Below, piece after piece: positions 6,957 through 10,384 of a stretch of 10,384 bases of DNA. Location: assembly GCA_023250755.1 (NCBI GenBank), contig JAHFAC010000040.1:1-10384 (forward strand). The letters are read 5' to 3'. The DNA is from Bacteriovoracaceae bacterium (GTDB lineage: Bacteria > Bdellovibrionota > UBA1018). Below the pieces are notes generated by a model. The model was given only the letters and a program-made list of their open reading frames with translations. It ran no database searches and was not told the origin of the DNA. Each line of letters opens with the position of its first letter. Positions within the stretch are counted from its first letter, which is position 1. The position numbers and the translations under genes were made by a program.

Positions 6957-7999
6957 TTTTGCAACCTTTCAAAAAAATCGCGGAACACGCCCATCACATT
7001 TGGATTGACCTTTTTGCCGGCCAATCTGGCTTTCAATGTACCTTTGTATTCCTCTACAGTCTCATTCCAGCTAGCCTGGTGTCCCAGCCGGTGAGAGGCC
7101 AATATCCGCTTTTGAAAAAGCCACCGAACACCCGCGCAAACGGAAAGATTGGGATCATACCGATCATTTCCAGAAACCGTGACATAGTGCTCTTTGATCT
7201 CCCCCTTCTCGTCACCCAAAGCTTTTACGGCTTGTGAATCCAACTGGATCAATCCGCGAGCGGCGTTTCGAGCTTTTCTTGATTTTCCGGAATTGGGGTT
7301 AAAAGCGGACTCCGAGGCGATCAACGCTTTTACAAGATTAGGGTCCAGTGGATCCTCCGGATCGAGCACCTCATTCCAGTACCTGACCCATCCGCGAATT
7401 AAATCGTCGAATTGATCGCCGTTCTTGAACCCTAATGGAATTGGGCATGGCGGTCCCTTCAGTCGGGAGAAATGCGCTTTCGTGATCGCTTGAATTTCCA
7501 ATGCACTCAGTTCGTCTTTTCCGGATGGATTCTTAGCACAGTGGAAATGCCGGGGTACCACGATCCCGTCCGGATGCTCTTTGCTTGGTGGTACGTGCAA
7601 CGGATGAGTCCTAACCGCATGTTCTCCGACTGGGCAAAACCGCCAAGGATGGACCTTGGTTTCTTCTTTTTCAGTATTTTTTGTTTTCTTCGCCAAACTC
7701 GATCTTTTCCATGTATCCAGAAAATCCTGAAACTTTTGGCTCATCCTTTCTCTCATTGACCATGCCTCAATTTCACCGACGTTTACAGGTTGCGCGCCTG
7801 CAACTGCAACCGCTTGATTGAGCCCCTGCCTGTCGTTCCAATGAAAGAATGCGGCCAGCCGATCTTTTACGCAATCAGTCGGAGTCAACAGCTTCAGTGT
7901 TCCTTGCGACAGCTTTAATTCCCTAAACTCGCGGAGGGCTTCGCATACTATTGCGCCTAATTCGGACAATGATGTGTTCTTATTGATCCGGCCTTTCAC
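6944..7999 (-). CDS. lytic transglycosylase fused to the remains of a nucleotidyltransferase
   Basis: A 351-residue open frame of two unlike parts. Residues about 120-351 are a lytic transglycosylase (SLT/lysozyme-like fold), which cleaves the MurNAc-GlcNAc bond of peptidoglycan: catalytic E230 in ALIASESAFNP, then ARGLIQL (247-253), DPNLSVCAGVRWL (282-294) and EEYKG (316-320). Before it is a conserved-looking CPVGEHAVRTHPLHV block with HCAKNPSGKD (122-162), whose Cys and His residues could bind metal. Residues 1-96 are the two ends of an AbiEii-like nucleotidyltransferase. No signal peptide exists, so export would need another route. The start is GTG at 7999, overlapping the stop of the broken regulator as GTGA. 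The true start of a working hydrolase could be internal (for example M86), but no well-spaced Shine-Dalgarno sequence is seen there. Confidence 0.8.
   Translation of the reverse strand: MKGRINKNTSLSELGAIVCEALREFRELKLSQGTLKLLTPTDCVKDRLAAFFHWNDRQGLNQAVAVAGAQPVNVGEIEAWSMRERMSQKFQDFLDTWKRSSLAKKTKNTEKEETKVHPWRFCPVGEHAVRTHPLHVPPSKEHPDGIVVPRHFHCAKNPSGKDELSALEIQAITKAHFSRLKGPPCPIPLGFKNGDQFDDLIRGWVRYWNEVLDPEDPLDPNLVKALIASESAFNPNSGKSRKARNAARGLIQLDSQAVKALGDEKGEIKEHYVTVSGNDRYDPNLSVCAGVRWLFQKRILASHRLGHQASWNETVEEYKGTLKARLAGKKVNPNVMGVFRDFFERLQKCKK
7712..7999 (-). pseudogene. internally deleted nucleotidyltransferase (AbiEii/toxin type) as N-terminus of the fusion
   Basis: Residues 1-24 (MKGRINKNTSLSELGAIVCE and following) resemble the opening of a nucleotidyltransferase that usually continues into the GGxxV and DLDF catalytic core. 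Here it jumps at about residue 25 to FRELKLSQGTLKLL followed by TPTDCVKDRLAAFFHWNDRQ (40-58), a conserved C-terminal block of the same family. Some 80-90 residues, including the active site, are missing in frame. This is recalled family knowledge, not an alignment. The piece cannot be an active toxin; it survives because the frame stays open into the transglycosylase. Confidence 0.6.
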
Positions 8000-8327
8000 A
8001 AAGGCTTTCCTCGACGGCGTGGACGCATTCGTTTCGTAAAATATTTTTTTAGGATTTCATCAGGCAGGTTTTTCAGCGCCTTTTTCAATAAGGCTTCCAG
8101 TTCATCGCGGAACAAGTACCTCGGATTGAATTCGTAAACACGCGTTCTCCCTACGAGTCGGTAGACAGCACAGCTTCCCGCTCCAGCCGTTCTAGTTGCC
8201 GTTGGACTTGACTGATAGCCATCCCAAAGGCGGTTGCGATACCTCTCGGATATCCAGAGCCATAATTCTCGATCGAGAGAAGAACTTTTGCCGCAGTTTT
8301 ATTTCCAAATAACCCAGATAGCAGCAT
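7996..8327 (-). pseudogene. winged-helix regulator (antitoxin-like partner of nucleotidyltransferase), frameshifted
   Basis: From the ATG at 8327 the frame reads MLLSGLFGNKTAAKVLLSIE, then a winged-helix pattern with PRGIATAFGMAISQVQRQLERLEREAVL, and stops at a TAG (8151-8153) after 58 residues. The next frame carries the natural continuation YRLVGRTRVYEFNPRY..., a DELEALLKKAL helix and a basic RPRRRGKPL tail, ending with TGA at 7996-7998. The switch lies near 8160-8170 and needs a single missing base, so the ancestral product was about 110 residues. This family is commonly found directly upstream of a nucleotidyltransferase, with regulator and enzyme behaving as an antitoxin/toxin-like pair. 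The GTGA overlap with the downstream gene is retained. A sequencing error at that base would restore an intact gene. Confidence 0.7.
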
Positions 8328-8329
8328 AA

Positions 8330-8364
8330 CCTAGATATAGGATAATATAACCCTATATTAGGGT
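8330..8364. promoter_or_regulatory. paired inverted repeats upstream of the winged-helix gene, likely operator
   Basis: ACCCTA-TAT-TAGGGT (8350-8364) and CCTA-GATA-TAGG (8330-8341) are two palindromes sharing CCTA/TAGG half-sites, with centres about two helical turns apart, immediately before the regulator start at 8327. This is the place and form expected for autoregulatory binding by a winged-helix antitoxin. The intervening AT-rich DNA (TATATTAT on the minus strand) may hold the -10. Confidence 0.5.
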
Positions 8365-8416
8365 CAATCCTTAAGACGGAAAGACGGCTAGATCGACAGA
8401 GAACCCGGAGAACCTA

Positions 8417-8438
8417 AACCAAAAGGTGGGGACCACCT
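8417..8438 (-). terminator. rho-independent terminator of tRNA-Ser
   Basis: On the minus strand AGGTGG-TCC-CCACCT is a perfect 6-bp GC-rich hairpin (8424-8438) followed by TTTGGTTT. It begins 3 nt after the CCA end of the tRNA. Confidence 0.75.
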
Positions 8439-8440
8439 AA

Positions 8441-8530
8441 TGGCGGAGAGAAAGGGATTCGAACCCTTGATACGTGTTACCGTATACACGCTTTCCAAGC
8501 GTGCTCCTTCAACCACTCGGACATCTCTCC
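8441..8530 (-). tRNA. tRNA-Ser(GGA)
   Basis: A 90-nt class II tRNA with encoded CCA. The acceptor stem GGAGAGA/TCTCTCC pairs fully, followed by discriminator G. The anticodon arm is CACGC-TT-GGA-AA-GCGTG, so the anticodon is GGA, reading UCC/UCU serine codons. A long variable arm (TATACGGTAACACGTAT) and the T arm with GGTTCGAATCC are present. It transcribes towards the damaged nucleotidyltransferase/transglycosylase block, which begins about 110 nt beyond its 3' end. Confidence 0.97.
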
Positions 8531-8605
8531 GTATCTTAAGAAGTGATTGAGTATTTCGTGCTTAGCATATCCGACAGTCCGCGTCTATCCTGGAGCCTGT
8601 AATCT

Positions 8606-9322
8606 TTACACGTACTTTCTCTTGAGCCGATACCCACTTACGATTTCATCGTCACTGATGGGGCGATCCAGGCAATAGCCATTTTCTCTTTGCTTCACGA
8701 GGTACTCTCGATATCCAGGCAATCGATTGCAAAGCTGACCAACGAACGCATGCAGCTCAGAGTATGCTTTTCGCTCGGCCAGAAAACATCGGACATGATC
8801 GAAACGTTCAGCCAAGTCGCGAAGACGCCTAATTTCATCTAATTCTGCAACCCTAAGGTCTTTCTCTCGAAGCTCCAGGCATTTCTTTTTTTGGCGAATA
8901 CCAACATCTCTAATAATGCTCTCAGCCTTTTTATAAAAATCACTCCAAAGCCGCTGTTGAGTCGAAAATGAACTGACATAATCCTCATCCACGCTGTGGA
9001 CCATTTCATGAAAGAACAAAGGCGCCAAAAGGCCTAATTCGACATTCTCCTGTACAAAGAGCGTACGTCTTGCCTCATCGCAAATAAGCGCCGCGGCTGG
9101 GGTCCCTGCCAAACTCGACTCCGAAACGCCTTGAATATCGTCAATCTTCGACACCACTCTCACCTGAATGTGTCCACCGAAATAACGTGGTAAAAATTCC
9201 CTGAGCTTACTTCTGCCTGCAGATGAAACGCGGATAAAAGAAAAGACCTCTTCAATCCTCGATGGAATACTCGAGAAATTTAAAGACATTATTTTTTCTG
9301 AGGTAGTCACTCGATTCAGCAT
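8606..9322 (-). CDS. putative zinc metallopeptidase-like protein (HExxH)
   Basis: A 238-residue protein from the ATG at 9322. The frame opens with GTG at 9328, but that codon lies within the ribosome-binding sequence AGGGGGTG, which is 5 nt before the ATG. In numbering from the GTG, HEMVH (H107, E108, H111) inside LFFHEMVHSVDEDY is the classic zinc-binding catalytic motif, and about 75 residues later ERKAYSELHAF offers a possible third ligand (E185). Between them runs a long charged helical stretch (roughly 125-180, rich in K, R, E). No signal peptide is seen, so it is likely cytoplasmic or exported otherwise. I do not recognise a named peptidase family. It could be a catalytically active peptidase or a domesticated one. 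It is divergent from the lipoprotein gene, with 172 bp between starts. Confidence 0.75.
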   Translation of the reverse strand: MLNRVTTSEKIMSLNFSSIPSRIEEVFSFIRVSSAGRSKLREFLPRYFGGHIQVRVVSKIDDIQGVSESSLAGTPAAALICDEARRTLFVQENVELGLLAPLFFHEMVHSVDEDYVSSFSTQQRLWSDFYKKAESIIRDVGIRQKKKCLELREKDLRVAELDEIRRLRDLAERFDHVRCFLAERKAYSELHAFVGQLCNRLPGYREYLVKQRENGYCLDRPISDDEIVSGYRLKRKYV

Positions 9323-9435
9323 AATCACCCCCTAAAACTAATCGGTCAGAATGATTCAGAACTGAATATAACGCTATGAGTTAAGATATGAAGATGGCGA
9401 TGATTCCCCGCTTTTAAATATTTTCTAGATACTTG

Positions 9436-9450
9436 ACAGCAATCCGCTGT
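9436..9450. promoter_or_regulatory. inverted repeat overlapping a -35-like TTGACA
   Basis: ACAGC-AATCC-GCTGT (9436-9450) overlaps TTGACA (9433-9438) in the divergent region 9323-9494. The element is a possible operator/promoter for the lipoprotein gene, but no good -10 at 16-18 bp follows. The remainder of the gap is AT-rich without further clear features. Confidence 0.3.
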
Positions 9451-9494
9451 AATGCGAAACGAGCAACAGCGCAGGTGCAGCAAAGGAGCGTCAA

Positions 9495-10007
9495 ATGAAA
9501 AAGCGTTTTCAGAGAAAACATGGGTTCTTGTTTTTTAGTCTCGCGCCAGTGCTCATGGCAATCTCATCTTGTGACAATTTTCCGTCCATGGGACAAGACG
9601 CGGTTAGAAAAGCCTACTCAGCCATCAGAAAAGATGATCTGCAGGTGCTCAGAAGTGCCCTGAGCGGAGAGGCTTTGAAACAATTCGGCAACTCTTCGGG
9701 GATGCGCACGCTCCAAGAACGTCTTTTGGGACGCGAGATTGAGGCCACGCCATCTCAACCGGATCAAGCGCCCGTATACAATGCATCCAACCATCCCATT
9801 GGATGTTTTTATTCGTTCACGATCTCTGATCAAAAATCTCCTTCAATACCACTCCTCGATGTACAGGCATTTTGTGAACTCCTTTACGCAAAGCCGCAAC
9901 CCAAACGTGATATTATGGATCCAGGACGCGACTGTCTAAAAGAATCTATTCTGACTTTTGAAGTGGTAAGAGAACTCTGTACCCTTCGCTCAATTCATAT
10001 TGAATAA
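9495..10007 (+). CDS. small putative lipoprotein
   Basis: A 170-residue protein with a lipoprotein signal: basic MKKRFQRKHG, hydrophobic core, and lipobox ISSC with C26. The residue after the cysteine is D, which in enterobacteria favours retention in the inner membrane; whether the rule holds here is unknown. Mature residues 33-65 (QDAVRKAYSAIRKDDLQVLRS and on) look like a short helical repeat followed by a region of beta character with GCFYSFTI, and four more cysteines. AAAGGAG is 6 nt before the ATG. No family is recognised; the ALSGEALKQFG part resembles many small stress or growth-related lipoproteins only in a general way. It is divergent from the HExxH protein gene. Confidence 0.75.
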   Translation: MKKRFQRKHGFLFFSLAPVLMAISSCDNFPSMGQDAVRKAYSAIRKDDLQVLRSALSGEALKQFGNSSGMRTLQERLLGREIEATPSQPDQAPVYNASNHPIGCFYSFTISDQKSPSIPLLDVQAFCELLYAKPQPKRDIMDPGRDCLKESILTFEVVRELCTLRSIHIE

Positions 10008-10060
10008 ACTCACCCGATCCGCTGAAAATGCCTACGCGCCAAGCCAGGCACGTGGGCCTC

Positions 10061-10086
10061 TCAGATGAGCTTTCAGATCTGATTTT
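10061..10086 (+). terminator. candidate terminator after the lipoprotein gene
   Basis: TCAGAT (10061-10066) and ATCTGA (10077-10082) can pair with a 10-nt loop, followed by TTTT (10083-10086). The stem is AT-rich and the T run short, so strength would be modest. Confidence 0.3.
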
Positions 10087-10136
10087 CAACCTGGCCTACG
10101 AATTGCTATTCTCCCCACTTTCTGCGCTCTTGGAAA

Positions 10137-10144
10137 GGGGGGGG
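10137..10144 (+). repeat. G8 homopolymer forming the ribosome-binding site
   Basis: Eight consecutive G end 2 nt before the ATG at 10147, within GGAAAGGGGGGGGAAATG. They serve as, or distort, the Shine-Dalgarno sequence. Length changes by slippage would change the spacing of the upstream GGA to the start. Confidence 0.6.
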
Positions 10145-10146
10145 AA

Positions 10147-10384
10147 ATGACACGTCTTTCTCATAAGGCATTTTGGATTGGGCTTCTGCTCTGCCTCACT
10201 TCTCCCGCTTTGGCCAGTTCCTCACCCTGCGTAAGGATTTACTATGACCAGGTAAAAGAAACAAACTATCCACTGGGAAGATTGTATGCCATTTTTTTGC
10301 AAAATCTTCTTGGGCACTTTCCAAGATTTCAGCAAATCGTCGCACCGATTGAAAATTACAAAAAAGGTCAAATCGACCAGTGCA
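10147..10384 (+). CDS. start of a putative exported protein, 3' end outside window
   Basis: The first 79 residues run off the right edge with no stop. A signal peptide is evident (MTRLSHKAFWIGLLLCL..., cleavage after ALA at about residue 24). The mature start SSSPCVRIYYDQVKE is followed by LGRLYAIFLQNLLGHFPRFQ, a strand-helix opening that would fit an alpha/beta domain. Such a beginning recalls exported polysaccharide-deacetylase-related proteins with a leading flavodoxin-like part, but too little is present to assign a family. The G8 tract supplies the ribosome-binding site. Confidence 0.65.
   Translation, partial: MTRLSHKAFWIGLLLCLTSPALASSSPCVRIYYDQVKETNYPLGRLYAIFLQNLLGHFPRFQQIVAPIENYKKGQIDQC

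Noticed and set aside
6588..7237. Plus-strand frames of 168 and 115 codons opposite the exported protein and transglycosylase
   Set aside because: The minus-strand products have signal peptide and catalytic motifs; the plus-strand frames lack family features and ribosome-binding sites.
8000..8440. Search for an integrase or a repeated tRNA 3' end marking an attachment site
   Set aside because: No recombinase-like frame and no second copy of the tRNA 3' sequence was seen in the window.
1..10384. CRISPR array or insertion sequence
   Set aside because: No regularly spaced repeats and no transposase or terminal inverted repeats are seen.

Overview
The window looks like a chromosomal accessory stretch of a Gram-negative bacterium. 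Signal peptides and lipoproteins are frequent, and several small secreted proteins have no family I recognise. The mixture (BetB-like aldehyde dehydrogenase, DUF4239 membrane protein, orphan secreted proteins) would fit a Bdellovibrionota or other deltaproteobacterial-type genome. That placement is an inference, because no marker gene is present.

Left part (1-3870). The 3'-truncated aldehyde dehydrogenase (minus strand) is divergent from a 196-aa exported protein of unknown function, which is followed by a DUF4239 (bestrophin-like) membrane protein. Two small secreted proteins follow on opposite strands. The minus-strand one overlaps by ATGA with an open frame that lacks a credible start and may be a 5'-truncated remnant.

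Middle (3900-6300). This is a compact three-gene module: an XRE-cupin regulator (minus), divergent from an SDR oxidoreductase that overlaps by ATGA with a paralogue of QueA (S-adenosylmethionine:tRNA ribosyltransferase-isomerase). The QueA paralogue keeps the fold signature but has altered the usual active-site motifs. The SDR lacks about 16 residues where the second Rossmann strand should be. The shared promoter region carries two GTCAATATATTA direct repeats exactly 20 bp apart and a perfect 16-bp palindrome. This is the best candidate for an undescribed metabolic or RNA-modification system.

Right-centre (6390-8530, minus). This block lies directly downstream of a tRNA-Ser(GGA) gene and its terminator. 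It begins with a winged-helix regulator broken by a frameshift. Its GTGA-overlapping partner is a nucleotidyltransferase of the AbiEii-like toxin type that has lost its catalytic core. The remaining C-terminal part of the nucleotidyltransferase reads straight into a lytic transglycosylase without a signal peptide. That gene overlaps one for a cysteine-rich exported protein, so the pair has the layout of a cell-wall-attacking effector with a periplasmic immunity protein. The region is read here as a decayed toxin-antitoxin locus captured by, or fused to, an effector gene at a tRNA hotspot.

Right end (8600-10384). An HExxH putative zinc metallopeptidase (minus) is divergent from a small lipoprotein. 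Last comes the start of an exported protein whose ribosome-binding site lies in a G8 tract.
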